Of a stretch of DNA of 50,118 bases, positions 25,601-33,500 are shown piece by piece. How positions within the stretch are numbered: position 1 is the stretch's first letter; each line of letters opens with the position of its first letter. Origin of the DNA: Ignavibacterium sp037440165 (lineage in GTDB: Bacteria; Bacteroidota; Ignavibacteria; Ignavibacteriales; Ignavibacteriaceae); the NCBI RefSeq assembly GCF_037440165.1, contig NZ_JBBIUQ010000021.1, forward strand, positions 1 through 50,118. Direction: 5' to 3'. A program made the translations under genes and the position numbers. The notes beneath the pieces are model-generated. The model ran no database searches. It was not told the origin of the DNA and saw only the letters and a program-made list of their open reading frames with translations.

Positions 25601-25771
25601 AAGAATCAAAAAGTTCTGCAACGATATCAGAAGATTCGTGAAAAATTAAAAATTGAACAAAGCATTCTTAAAAACAGGCAGGAATCCCTGGCAAAGAAAT
25701 CATCAAATTCTGATTTACAGGAAGAGAAGCATAATACCGAAACTGATAATAAAAAGATTTATAAACTCTGA
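22646..25771 (+). CDS. Giant coiled-coil protein (about 1040 residues)
   Basis: Almost the whole protein is heptad-patterned coiled coil, very rich in Glu, Lys, Leu, Gln and Asn. A motif of the type L-x-x-L-x-x-x-E-E-x-I-N with a preceding S-E-L or T-D-L recurs, notably in residues ~470-600, suggesting internal duplication. There is no signal peptide, membrane segment or Walker motif, so it is not an SMC/Rad50 ATPase. It begins M-G-L-F-E-S-R-R-I-K-E-L-E. A cytoskeletal or scaffold role such as filament or polarity protein is possible but unproven. It is monocistronic in appearance, with 111 bp before it and 56 bp after. Confidence 0.8.
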   Translation: MGLFESRRIKELELERDKLKEQLNNLYEREENIRHLNEVLKKMRLEVSELNEKKLALSTELEQLRDERRKKTTELGNLDKEIAHLREMKYEEQSTLLSYTKQIQELDEYIRNAQNDPEFRSALNEELTIDRNELIAIRKEFDSLKEEIKEAQNRLDELRYKEDKLKQSTEDYEIILTQIRKAEQRISELASREQELKNEVADYENKLKKFENLQAEISESEDRLNELHQREKQILDIIADYENQLNNYERLKESIKAAEKRIEDLKELENQYLTDSDVYKNLQENYLKLKNEIRQAEQKLTDLIEEQKALVLDTSELQNLKFEYDQIRLKIEITTNKLNELEEQEAEIQSRINQRKQELEELDEKKFQFTSQEIKSVESRIAEQSDAQVKLINDIHQKELEVTELNRRLLELKDEEGKTYDNISLLKQELQDKEYEARTIEQRIEYLRELEDKTQEKLSVLQHELSNKENEAITLKQRLNYLKEEEKRINSDLSELLNSAKAKEEEVNLANTRLMQLREEEEKINNVITDLANRATRKAEEISGITTHLEQLKADEEQANLRLTEINNLARQKEEEIELITSRVMKLKQEEDISAQTINSLKNEIEQKTAEAEQLRTLLQELRLAEQNTRVKVDELVNLITQKTNELNSIDQSLNARKSEIESIEQVIAEKTKEMNETNLQHQKIFEKIEQKQKELIAIEESLAIKSKRLAKLTSEVAELEAKTSALKDDAVRYEEMKNEFHKKLLLEQEEFDRIQLEKERAKELIPLLERRRDEIERGNYELENRFAKMFQKFNAELNDITTKRTVLEQIVSQKEKEIEEKDKQILEKVAALEESERILNMRQTEIDSFEQLLKTIEEKKELLRNELLKLDQEAAERKNTNNDLKLENDLLIKKKISIEQGLQEILSSMNQRLTEAKEKRSNILRELQEAEARLEEMNAKVSDSMDELVELQTSISMIKVEHEEHRNNVMKLASMKKKLQEEIAKNQKVLQRYQKIREKLKIEQSILKNRQESLAKKSSNSDLQEEKHNTETDNKKIYKL

Positions 25772-25827
25772 TTCCTGTCAGCCATAAAAATTTTCTTTCT
25801 TAACCTCTCTTTCAAAACGGAGTCTTT

Positions 25828-27162
25828 ATGATTACTAACCGAATTATTTTTACTATAATTTTTTTTGTTATTTCAAACTTCGTCGCTCAATCTCAAACAA
25901 AAACTCCAAATTGGGCATTTGATAAATCCATCTATGAAGTAAATCTTCGCCAATATTCTCAGGACGGCAATTTCGATGCTTTCAGAAAACATCTTCCGCG
26001 TTTAAAAGAACTTGGTGTTGGAATCCTCTGGTTTATGCCAATTCACCCAATCGGTGAAGTTAACAGAAAAGGAACACTAGGAAGCTATTACTCAGTTAAA
26101 GATTATCGTGCAGTTAATCCTGAATTCGGAACAATAGATGATTTCAAAAATCTTGTAAAAGAAATTCATTCTCTTGGAATGTATGTGATTATTGATTGGG
26201 TTGCTAATCATACGGCGTGGGATCATCAATGGACTAAAACTAACACCGAATTTTATAACACAGATAAAGATGGTAACTTTATTCCACCTGTTGATGATTG
26301 GAGCGATGTTATTGACTTAAATTATGACAATAAACAGCTTTGGAACGAAATGATTAATGCATTAAAGTTCTGGATAACTGAATGCGATATTGATGGTTAT
26401 CGTTGTGATGTTGCTGGAATGATTCCAATTGATTTCTGGATTGAAGCACGCAAACAACTCGATAATATCAAACCGGTATTTATGCTTGCAGAATGGGATA
26501 CTCCGGAAATGCACAAGGCGTTTGATATGACTTATGATTGGAATATGCACAAGATTATGAATTCTGTTGCTAAAGGAAAAATGAACGCCAACGATATTAT
26601 AAATCATATTAAGAACGACAAAGAGAATTATCCTGATTATGCATTCAGAATGCAGTTCACAGATAATCACGACGAGAACAGCTGGAATGGAACAGTTCAG
26701 GAACGGCTTGGTGAAGCTGCAGAATGTTTTGCTGTCCTGACTTATCTTATCCCTGATATGCCTCTGATTTACAGCGGACAAGAAGCCGCATTGAATAAAC
26801 GACTTTCTTTCTTTGAAAAAGATCAAATCGAGTGGAAGGAAGATAAATTTTTTCAAATATATAAATCATTAAATAAAGTGAAGAAGAATAATGAGCTTTT
26901 GCACTGCGGTATTAGAGGCGGAGAAATTGAATTCATCACAAATAATAACCAACAAAACATACTATCTTTCATTCGTGTAAAGGATGATAAAGTTATTCTT
27001 GCAATATTTAATCTTTCGGAAACTCCTTCTGTAGTTTTATTAAATGATACTCGTCTTTCCGGAAAATTTCAGAACTTTCATACGAAAGAAGAAGCAGAAA
27101 TCAATAAATCATTAAAGCTAAAGCTTGATAAATGGAGTTGGAATATATTTATTAAAAACTAA
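25828..27162 (+). CDS. Secreted GH13 alpha-amylase-family glycosidase
   Basis: A 444-residue enzyme with a signal peptide (1-21, V-A-Q-S-Q). The (beta/alpha)8 catalytic domain shows all conserved regions: D-W-V-A-N-H-T (region I), D-G-Y-R-C-D-V-A-G with the nucleophile Asp (II), M-L-A-E-W-D with the acid/base Glu (III) and F-T-D-N-H-D-E-N (IV). A short C-terminal beta domain follows. It would hydrolyse alpha-glucans or oligosaccharides in the periplasm or outside. The barrel protein gene begins 16 bp downstream. No starch-binding module is seen. Confidence 0.92.
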   Translation: MITNRIIFTIIFFVISNFVAQSQTKTPNWAFDKSIYEVNLRQYSQDGNFDAFRKHLPRLKELGVGILWFMPIHPIGEVNRKGTLGSYYSVKDYRAVNPEFGTIDDFKNLVKEIHSLGMYVIIDWVANHTAWDHQWTKTNTEFYNTDKDGNFIPPVDDWSDVIDLNYDNKQLWNEMINALKFWITECDIDGYRCDVAGMIPIDFWIEARKQLDNIKPVFMLAEWDTPEMHKAFDMTYDWNMHKIMNSVAKGKMNANDIINHIKNDKENYPDYAFRMQFTDNHDENSWNGTVQERLGEAAECFAVLTYLIPDMPLIYSGQEAALNKRLSFFEKDQIEWKEDKFFQIYKSLNKVKKNNELLHCGIRGGEIEFITNNNQQNILSFIRVKDDKVILAIFNLSETPSVVLLNDTRLSGKFQNFHTKEEAEINKSLKLKLDKWSWNIFIKN

Positions 27163-27177
27163 ACTGAGCTATTTTTT

Positions 27178-27885
27178 ATGAATAACTTATTTGTTTCTTT
27201 TATTTTACTTTTAATACTTTCTTCCACAGAAATTTTCTCGCAGGCCGCAGGATTGAATCTCACAGTGGCTGTTCCATCAGGTGAATTCAAAGAGAAAGTT
27301 GATAATGTTGGGTTTGGTTTAAGCGGACACATCCTTTTTCTTGCACCAAAGCCAAAATCTCCTTTCGGAATCGGTTTAAATTTAGGTTACATTGTTTATG
27401 GATCTGAATCACGCAGAGAACCTTTAAGCAACACAATTCCAGATGTATTCGTTAATGTTGACAGAACAAACAGCTTAATGAATTTCCATTTATTATTCAC
27501 AGTCGGATTTCCTCAAGGCAATTTAAGACCATATCTTGAAGGTCTATTCGGAGGTTCATACATTTATACAACTACTTCTGTGAAAAGTCAGGGAACTGGT
27601 GAAGAGTTTGCATCAAGCACCAACTTTGATGATTGGGCATGGAGCTACGGCGGCGGCGGTGGTTTAACAATTTTACTTTCTGGTGATCCTAACACAGATG
27701 AAAACACAATATATCTTGATTTGAAGGGACGATATCTTTTGGGAAGTGAAGCTGAATATCTTAAACAAGGATCTGTAAGAATTCAAAACGGGCAGGTGTA
27801 TTACGATGTAAGCAGATCAAAAACAGATTTGATTACAATTCATGCCGGTGTTTTAGTTTATTTCAGCTGGAGTGGACAACAATAA
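27178..27885 (+). CDS. Small outer membrane beta-barrel protein
   Basis: A 235-residue protein with a signal peptide ending about T-E-I-F-S-Q. Mature sequence consists of amphipathic strands (G-I-G-L-N-L-G-Y-I-V-Y-G, F-H-L-L-F-T-V-G-F, I-Y-L-D-L-K-G-R-Y-L) with a G-G-G-G-G turn, typical of an OmpX/outer-membrane protein beta-barrel domain. The end V-L-V-Y-F-S-W-S-G-Q-Q has an aromatic strand. It follows the amylase closely and runs into the RlmI-like gene. Ligand or function is unknown. Confidence 0.7.
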   Translation: MNNLFVSFILLLILSSTEIFSQAAGLNLTVAVPSGEFKEKVDNVGFGLSGHILFLAPKPKSPFGIGLNLGYIVYGSESRREPLSNTIPDVFVNVDRTNSLMNFHLLFTVGFPQGNLRPYLEGLFGGSYIYTTTSVKSQGTGEEFASSTNFDDWAWSYGGGGGLTILLSGDPNTDENTIYLDLKGRYLLGSEAEYLKQGSVRIQNGQVYYDVSRSKTDLITIHAGVLVYFSWSGQQ

Positions 27886-27889
27886 AATT

Positions 27890-29077
27890 ATGCCATCAGT
27901 TTTCTTAAAGAAAGGAAAGGAAAGATTAGTTCAATCTAAACATCCTTGGATTTTCTCCGGTGCAATTGAAAAGATTAAGGATGTTAAACAGAATGGTGAA
28001 ACTGTTGTTGTAAAATCTTTTGATGGTAAAGAATTAGCTCTTGGTGCAATCTCAATTCATTCTCAAATCGCAGTAAGAATCTGGTCTTTTAATGTTAATA
28101 AGAAAATTGATGATCAGTTTTTCACAGAAAGAATTAATTCTGCAATTTCTCTCAGAAGAAATATTATAAACTTTGATCACACAAATGTTTACAGATTAAT
28201 AAATTCGGAAAGCGATTTAATTCCCGGATTGATTGCAGATGTTTATGGAGACTTTTTAGTTTGTCAGTTTCTATCTGCCGGCGCAGAATTCTGGAAAGCA
28301 ACGATAGTTGAAATTCTAAAAAAACTACTGAATATCAATAACATTTTTGAAAGGTCGGATACTGATTCAAGACGGAAGGAAAAATTTGAAGAGAAGTCTG
28401 GAGTGTTATCGGGTATTGAACCACCGGATTTTGTTGAAGTGGTAGAAAATGGATTAAAATTTTTAGTTGATATTAAATCAGGACATAAAACAGGATTTTA
28501 TATAGATCAAAGAGACAACCGAAATTTGATAAAAGATTTTGCAAAAGATAAATCTGTATTAAACTGTTTTTGCTATACCGGAGGATTTTCACTTTATGCT
28601 CACTCGGCTGGTGCAAAGTCAATCACAAATATTGATTCATCATCAGCAGCATTAAAAATTCTGACAAAAAATTTTTCAATAAATAATTTTCCATCTGAGC
28701 AAGTCACAAATATTGAAGGCGATGTATTTCAGGTTTTGAGAAAATTTCGTGATGAAGGAAAGACTTTTGATTTAATAATTCTTGACCCTCCAAAGTTTGC
28801 TGAATCAGCTTCACAAGTGAATAAGGCTGCTCGTGGTTATAAGGACATTAATCTTCTCGCAATGAAAATTCTGAATACCGGAGGAGTCTTATTCACTTTT
28901 TCCTGCTCTGGTCATATCACACAAGATTTATTCAGAAAAATTGTTGATGATGCTGCGATTGATTCCGGCCGCACTGTAAAATTTATTAGGCAGCTTACCC
29001 AGTCTGCAGATCATCCTGTACTCTCTAGTTTTCCTGAAGGACTATATCTGAAAGGATTAGTTTGTGAAGTTACCTGA
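27890..29077 (+). CDS. 23S rRNA (cytosine-C5) methyltransferase, RlmI-like
   Basis: A PUA-linked class I methyltransferase of about 395 residues. The chosen ATG 27890 gives M-P-S-V-F-L-K-K-G-K-E-R and K-H-P-W-I-F-S-G-A-I, the normal family start. A GTG at 27872 inside the previous gene is possible but less likely. Domain order is PUA (to ~70), a linker, then the catalytic domain with G-H-K-T-G-F-Y-I-D-Q-R, N-C-F-C-Y-T-G-G-F-S, I-L-D-P-P-K-F and F-S-C-S-G-H, where the catalytic Cys sits. RlmI modifies C1962 of 23S rRNA in E. coli. The exact position here is inferred. Confidence 0.87.
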   Translation: MPSVFLKKGKERLVQSKHPWIFSGAIEKIKDVKQNGETVVVKSFDGKELALGAISIHSQIAVRIWSFNVNKKIDDQFFTERINSAISLRRNIINFDHTNVYRLINSESDLIPGLIADVYGDFLVCQFLSAGAEFWKATIVEILKKLLNINNIFERSDTDSRRKEKFEEKSGVLSGIEPPDFVEVVENGLKFLVDIKSGHKTGFYIDQRDNRNLIKDFAKDKSVLNCFCYTGGFSLYAHSAGAKSITNIDSSSAALKILTKNFSINNFPSEQVTNIEGDVFQVLRKFRDEGKTFDLIILDPPKFAESASQVNKAARGYKDINLLAMKILNTGGVLFTFSCSGHITQDLFRKIVDDAAIDSGRTVKFIRQLTQSADHPVLSSFPEGLYLKGLVCEVT

Positions 29078-29122
29078 AACAAAAATATTTAAAGGTTATT
29101 CCGCACAGTATAAACTGCAGGT

Positions 29123-29326
29123 TTACTTCACTTCTAACTCAATCATTTCACCTTTGAATTCACATTTTTTATGAGCACCATCGCAAAATGGTTTGTTTGA
29201 AGATTGACCGCATCGACAAAGAGCTATTACTTTCTGAGAAAGTGTCTCTTCCTTACCATTTCTAATGATTTTTGCCTCGGTTACTTCAAGTAAGTATGGA
29301 CCATTTTCTGCTGCTTTTATTTTCAT
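29123..29326 (-). CDS. CDGSH iron-sulfur domain protein
   Basis: A 67-residue protein made of a short beta-rich lead and one CDGSH motif: C-R-C-G-Q-S-S-N-K-P-F-C-D-G-A-H. The three Cys and one His bind a 2Fe-2S cluster, redox or cluster-transfer active. It is the last gene of the decayed arsR-arsM cluster and may have its own promoter. It is intact with all ligands, unlike its neighbours. Confidence 0.92.
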   Translation of the reverse strand: MKIKAAENGPYLLEVTEAKIIRNGKEETLSQKVIALCRCGQSSNKPFCDGAHKKCEFKGEMIELEVK

Positions 29327-29340
29327 AGGGTTCTCCTCTG

Positions 29341-29547
29341 TTATTTTGAATAAATATTTTTTAAGAATTCATTTAAGTCGGTTAGTTTCCTGCCTATTAA
29401 TTTTTCAAGTGCATTATCAACAAAATCAAATTCACCCGCTTTCATTGATTCAGCAATGCTTTTCAACAATTCAGTAACTTCTTTTGGCTTTCTGGAATTT
29501 ATGATGTTTTCTTTCAGCACTTTAACTGGTATATCAACATAACTCAT
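29341..29547 (-). pseudogene. C-terminal remnant of an NmrA-type SDR oxidoreductase
   Basis: A 68-codon frame that begins at S-Y-V-D-I-P and ends I-G-R-K-L-T-D-L-N-E-F-L-K-N-I-Y. This matches only the C-terminal ~65 residues of NmrA/YtfG-like SDR proteins, which are normally ~280 residues long (the Y-V-D-V-P..A-G-x-x-x-x-V-T..x-L-T-G-R-x-P-x-S-x-x-E-F pattern). An upstream stop (TGA at 29554-29556, minus strand) blocks extension and no Rossmann domain lies upstream. I read it as a 5'-truncated relic. A small stand-alone protein is the alternative. Confidence 0.6.
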
Positions 29548-29621
29548 TTTTTTTCATGTAAGTTCCGAAAGCAGAAGAGATACAAAATGAATATATTGAG
29601 TTTTTTTGGTTTACATTACTA

Positions 29622-30442
29622 TCACTTCTTAACAGCAGTAAGTGTAATACTGAAAATCCCAGTTAAAGAATTTGAATATTCCGTCAAAAACTTATTATTA
29701 AGATATTTCGAAATCACATCAGCAGGCAATTCAACAGGCTGTGACTTTTTAATCTCGATTCCACTAAATCCCGCTTCTTAAATTATTTTCATATATTCTT
29801 CTTGTTTTAATGCTCCAGCAATACAACCAACATAAAGTTCAGCTGATTTTTTTATTTCATTGGGCAGTTCACCTTTAATTACAATATCAGAAACACAAAA
29901 GTACGCTCCGGGTTTTAATATCCTGCATATTTCTTCAAAAGCTTTTCTTTTATCGGGAACAAGATTTAATACACAATTACTTATAACAACATCAGCGAAG
30001 TTATTTTCAAGAGGAATGTTTTCAATCTCTCCCAGTAAAAACTTAACATTCTGATAACCGAGTTTGAGATTATTGCTTTTAGCTGTTTCAATCATCTCTT
30101 CGGTCATATCAATTCCAACAACTTTTCCTAACTCACCAACAATTGACCGGGCAATAAAAACATCATTGCCTGCACCGCTGCCAAGATCTACAACTGTATC
30201 ACCTACTTTGATTCCTGCAAATTCAGTAGGCAAACCACAACCAAGACCCAAATCTGCTTCCTGAACATATCCATTCAAAGATTTGTAATCGTCTCCAATC
30301 ATGGAAAATTCAATATTGATGTTTTCACCACAACAAGAACTTGGAAGACAGCAACTGCTTTGCGCTGAGGATTTTGCTATTTCAGAATATTTATTCTTTA
30401 CAATTTCTTTGAGAGATTTTGAACTATCCTAATTATTTTCAT
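29622..30442 (-). pseudogene. arsM: Arsenite methyltransferase (ArsM-like), frameshifted and interrupted by TAA
   Basis: The longest open piece (29778-30302) holds A-D-L-G-L-G-C-G-L-P-T, D-L-G-S-G-A-G-N-D-V-F-I-A-R and I-S-N-C-V-L-N-L-V-P, the ArsM signatures. The same frame continues past a TAA (29778-29780) with E-A-G-F-S-G-I-E-I-K-K and L-T-A-V-K-K to a TGA at 29622-29624, the expected C-terminus. Upstream, the frame runs back over S-S-C-C-L-P-S-S-C-C-G, the Cys-rich ArsM N-terminus, to 30428, where a TAG precedes it. The only nearby ATG (30442) is one base out of frame, explained by loss of one G from a GGG run. Two lesions make a pseudogene. Confidence 0.8.
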
Positions 30443-30458
30443 TTAATAATTTTATGAA

Positions 30459-30776
30459 TTAACAGCAACCGAATTTTGTAAACAATTTATCCAGCGCCGA
30501 TTTTGCTTTAATCAGATTTTTGCTATGTAAGCAATAACAGATTTTAGGTCCATCAATTTCTCCTTCTATCAGACCAACTTTTTTTAATTCCTTCAAATGC
30601 TGTGATACTGTTGCCTGAGCAAGCGGAAGTTTATCAACAATACTTCCAACCATGCAGGAATTCATCTCATTAAGAATTTTAAGAATTCTTATCCTGGCCG
30701 GATGTGAAAGTGCTTTAGCAACATCCGACAACCAGATTTCTTCAGAAGTAAACTCATCTTTTTTTGATATGGCCAT
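30459..30776 (-). CDS. arsR: ArsR/SmtB-family metalloregulator
   Basis: A 105-residue winged-helix repressor. The HTH is seen in A-L-S-H-P-A-R-I-R-I-L-K-I-L and the recognition helix A-Q-A-T-V-S-Q-H-L-K-E-L. Cys residues are C41 (N-S-C-M-V-G), a C-Y-C pair in K-I-C-Y-C-L and a terminal G-C-C, which could bind As(III) or similar. It is transcribed toward the broken arsM. A 7+7 palindrome lies 15 bp upstream of the start and is its likely operator. The gene itself is intact. Confidence 0.9.
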   Translation of the reverse strand: MAISKKDEFTSEEIWLSDVAKALSHPARIRILKILNEMNSCMVGSIVDKLPLAQATVSQHLKELKKVGLIEGEIDGPKICYCLHSKNLIKAKSALDKLFTKFGCC

Positions 30777-30790
30777 AAATTCTCCATTGG

Positions 30791-30810
30791 TTATCGTAAA
30801 TAAACGATAA
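30791..30810. promoter_or_regulatory. Inverted repeat upstream of arsR, probable ArsR operator
   Basis: TTATCGTAAATAAACGATAA has 7-bp arms (TTATCGT/ACGATAA) around AAATAA, 15 bp before the arsR start. ArsR-family operators are imperfect palindromes overlapping the promoter of their own gene, which fits this position. Confidence 0.65.
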
Positions 30811-30869
30811 TATAATAATAAAACAATTTATGTTGTGATGGAAGGATTAAAATATTTTTGAGCGGTTAA

Positions 30870-32549
30870 CTAAATCTGAAGATTCTTTAATAATGATTCT
30901 AATGAATTCTGTATTTCAAATGTGATTACTTTTCTTTTATTATCAAGCAAAGCTTGTCTGTCTCCAAACGCCTGCGCTTTAATCAGAACTCCAAAAGTAA
31001 TTGAAGAACCACCTTTGATTGCATCATCCGGAATAGGGACATCATTTACAGGATTATCAACAAACTGAATAAAATATCCATTACCTGAATCGCCTTTATG
31101 TAATTGTCCTGTTGAATGCAGAAATCTTGGACCAAAACCTAAAGTCGTTGCAACTTTATATTTTTTCATTATCTCTTTTCTGAGCATCTGAAGCTGGTTA
31201 AAGTTTTCATCTGAAGGAGTTAGGTAAGCTTGTATCGAAACATAATTTTTTCCGCTTTCGCAATCAGATAGAAAATCCATAATTGCTGAACTGATACTTT
31301 GAATTTTCTGCTCCGAGTAAATTTTGGTTTCAGAAGATACTAACGCAGGCACTGGAAGATTTAGTTTGCCATTTTCCTGATAGTTTTTTAAGATTTTTCG
31401 GGCAATTACTTTAGCTTGCTCAACATTCGGTTGATCGAAAGGTTGAATTGATAAATACCAGCCGCATAAAGCTGTTGCAAGTTCCCATAGGAAAAACTGT
31501 TTTCCTAAATCATAAACATCTTCAAGTTCAAATTCAACAACAGGAAATCCAGCTTCAATCAGATTATCAATTTTTACATCAAGTTTATGATCATTTTTAT
31601 GTCTAATGACAACAAATATCCGATCATCGCCATAAAATTCCGGATTTTTGATTTCTTCAAGATCGACAGGAAGAATTCCTTTACCAAGTTTACCAGTTGA
31701 TTCAGCAATAAGTTGTTCAATCCAGCCACCGAATGATTTGATGCTCTCTGAAGTAAATAAAGTAAGCTTATCTTTTCCATTCTCTGCAAGCACTCCAATC
31801 AACGCACCGAACAATGCAGCATTGTTTCTTTCAATTTCATATCCTGATTTTTTAGACAGTAAAACTTCATTATCTGCACGAATGAATAATTTTTCAATAT
31901 CAACTCCAACCAGCGCTGCAGGAACAATTCCAAATAATGAAAGAGCAGAGAATCTTCCGCCAATGTTTGGGTCATTCAAAAATATTTTTCTGAAATTTAA
32001 ATCCTTCGCCATTTGTTCAAGTCCACTGCCGGGATCAGTAATTGCAACAAAATGATTTTCTGCTTTGCTTTTTCCTGATACATTCAATACATAGTTGTAA
32101 AAATATTTCATAAATGATATTGTTTCTACTGTTCCACCAGACTTTGTTGAAACGATGTATAAAGTATTTGCAGGATTAAGTTTTGTTGATTTAGATAATA
32201 CAGCTTCCGGATGAGTACTGTCAAGAACGGATAACTTTATTTTCTTATCGCCAAATACAACACTGAAAACTTCAGGGGCAAGTGAAGAACCGCCCATTCC
32301 TAAAAGCAATACATTGGTTATTCCTTCACTTTGTATCTCTTCTACAAATGAATGAACTTCATCAAAAAATTTTCTTGTCTTTGATGTGCAGTCTAGCCAT
32401 CCGAGCCGGTTACTTATTTCAGCAGGGTCATTATTCCAAACAGTATAATCTTTCTTCCAGATTCTCTCAACAATTTTCTCATCATTTAATTTTTGCAAAA
32501 CACTCTGAAATTTATTTTCAGTTACGCTATCGATATTAAAAGTTTTCAT
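30870..32549 (-). CDS. pgi: Glucose-6-phosphate isomerase (TAL/PGI-type, stand-alone)
   Basis: A 559-residue enzyme with two SIS domains. L-L-L-G-M-G-G-S-S-L-A-P-E-V-F and S-T-K-S-G-G-T-V-E-T form the phosphate site, and the closing H-S-T-G-Q-L-H-K-G-D-S-G-N-G belongs to the C-terminal end of PGI. This sequence type is normally fused behind a transaldolase in TAL/PGI proteins of about 950 residues. Here no transaldolase part exists upstream, where the divergent PAP2 gene begins. It interconverts glucose-6-P and fructose-6-P in the cytoplasm. A conserved stand-alone branch is as likely as loss of the fusion partner. Confidence 0.9.
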   Translation of the reverse strand: MKTFNIDSVTENKFQSVLQKLNDEKIVERIWKKDYTVWNNDPAEISNRLGWLDCTSKTRKFFDEVHSFVEEIQSEGITNVLLLGMGGSSLAPEVFSVVFGDKKIKLSVLDSTHPEAVLSKSTKLNPANTLYIVSTKSGGTVETISFMKYFYNYVLNVSGKSKAENHFVAITDPGSGLEQMAKDLNFRKIFLNDPNIGGRFSALSLFGIVPAALVGVDIEKLFIRADNEVLLSKKSGYEIERNNAALFGALIGVLAENGKDKLTLFTSESIKSFGGWIEQLIAESTGKLGKGILPVDLEEIKNPEFYGDDRIFVVIRHKNDHKLDVKIDNLIEAGFPVVEFELEDVYDLGKQFFLWELATALCGWYLSIQPFDQPNVEQAKVIARKILKNYQENGKLNLPVPALVSSETKIYSEQKIQSISSAIMDFLSDCESGKNYVSIQAYLTPSDENFNQLQMLRKEIMKKYKVATTLGFGPRFLHSTGQLHKGDSGNGYFIQFVDNPVNDVPIPDDAIKGGSSITFGVLIKAQAFGDRQALLDNKRKVITFEIQNSLESLLKNLQI

Positions 32550-32659
32550 TTATTCCTCTTTACAAATTTTTATGACTCAAATATATTCATCTTAATTAAA
32601 ATGCTTTTGATTAAATTCTGCATCAGAAAAAAATTTATTTAACTTTATCAGAGAGTGAA

Positions 32660-33499
32660 TTGAAGAAATATCAGGCAAAGACAACCATTTATTTTCTTTT
32701 TATAATCTGGTTAGTGCTCGCATTTCTCTTCGAGTCAAGTGATTTATTTCTTTCAAATTTACTGTTCAATCCCTTGAGCGGCTGGGCAAAATTTCTTGAA
32801 CATTATGGCGAGATTCCTGGTTTAATTGTTTCGCTGATCGGAGTTTATATTTATTTCACTTCAAATAAGCTTTCTTCAAATGCAAAAAAAATTGCGGCTT
32901 ATTTTTTTCTGATGCTTGCTTCAACTGCGGGAGTAATTTATCTGAACTTTCTTATCACTCATTATGCACTTAATGTTCAATACACAACAACCAAAGAAAT
33001 AATTCTTTTAACTGCCGGAAGTGCGGTAATTAATCTTGCAGCAATGATTTATATAAAAAGCAAAATTAAGTTTTCAAATAAGCAATATTTCTTCTCCAGA
33101 ATTGTAGTCAAAATGTTAATATTTGGTTATTTGTTAACCAATCTTCCGTTAAAACTTTTATGGGGAAGAATCAGATTCAGAGACTTTAATGGCGACTTCT
33201 CAAATTTTTCTGCGTGGTATATTCCAAATGGATTTAATGGAAATGATTCGTTCCCTTCCGGGCACGCAGCAATGGGATGGATTTTAATTTCACTTTTTGT
33301 TTTGCTTGCTGAAAAATCAATCTTTCAGAGAACAGCAATAAAAACGATAATTATTACTTATGCATTGATTCTTTGCTTTAGCCGAATTGTAGCAGGAGCT
33401 CACTTTGCGTCAGATGTGTTGTTTGGAAGTATGTTTATGATTGCAGCTTATGTGGTATCAAAACATTTTTTGTTCGAAGAACAACTTCAAAGAAAATAA
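32660..33499 (+). CDS. PAP2-superfamily membrane phosphatase
   Basis: A 279-residue protein with six or seven transmembrane segments and the three phosphatase motifs: K-L-L-W-G-R-I-R-F-R-D (motif 1), F-P-S-G-H-A-A-M-G-W (motif 2) and S-R-I-V-A-G-A-H-F-A-S-D (motif 3), with His nucleophile and acid residues intact. It dephosphorylates a lipid or isoprenoid phosphate at the periplasmic face. The start is a TTG (32660) preceded by GAGAG. No ATG offers a better alternative. It is divergent from the isomerase and convergent with the jelly-roll lipoprotein, whose stop is 1 bp away. Confidence 0.88.
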   Translation: MKKYQAKTTIYFLFIIWLVLAFLFESSDLFLSNLLFNPLSGWAKFLEHYGEIPGLIVSLIGVYIYFTSNKLSSNAKKIAAYFFLMLASTAGVIYLNFLITHYALNVQYTTTKEIILLTAGSAVINLAAMIYIKSKIKFSNKQYFFSRIVVKMLIFGYLLTNLPLKLLWGRIRFRDFNGDFSNFSAWYIPNGFNGNDSFPSGHAAMGWILISLFVLLAEKSIFQRTAIKTIIITYALILCFSRIVAGAHFASDVLFGSMFMIAAYVVSKHFLFEEQLQRK

Positions 33500-33500
33500 A

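Noticed and set aside
22646..25771. SMC/Rad50-type ATPase
   Set aside because: No Walker A, Walker B or signature motif at either end.
29587..29781. Plus-strand 64-codon open frame
   Set aside because: It is antisense to the displaced C-terminal codons of the arsM pseudogene and has no recognisable product.
31648..32055. 135-codon plus-strand frame inside the isomerase gene
   Set aside because: Low-complexity Ser/Ala/Pro-rich shadow of the well-supported isomerase on the opposite strand.
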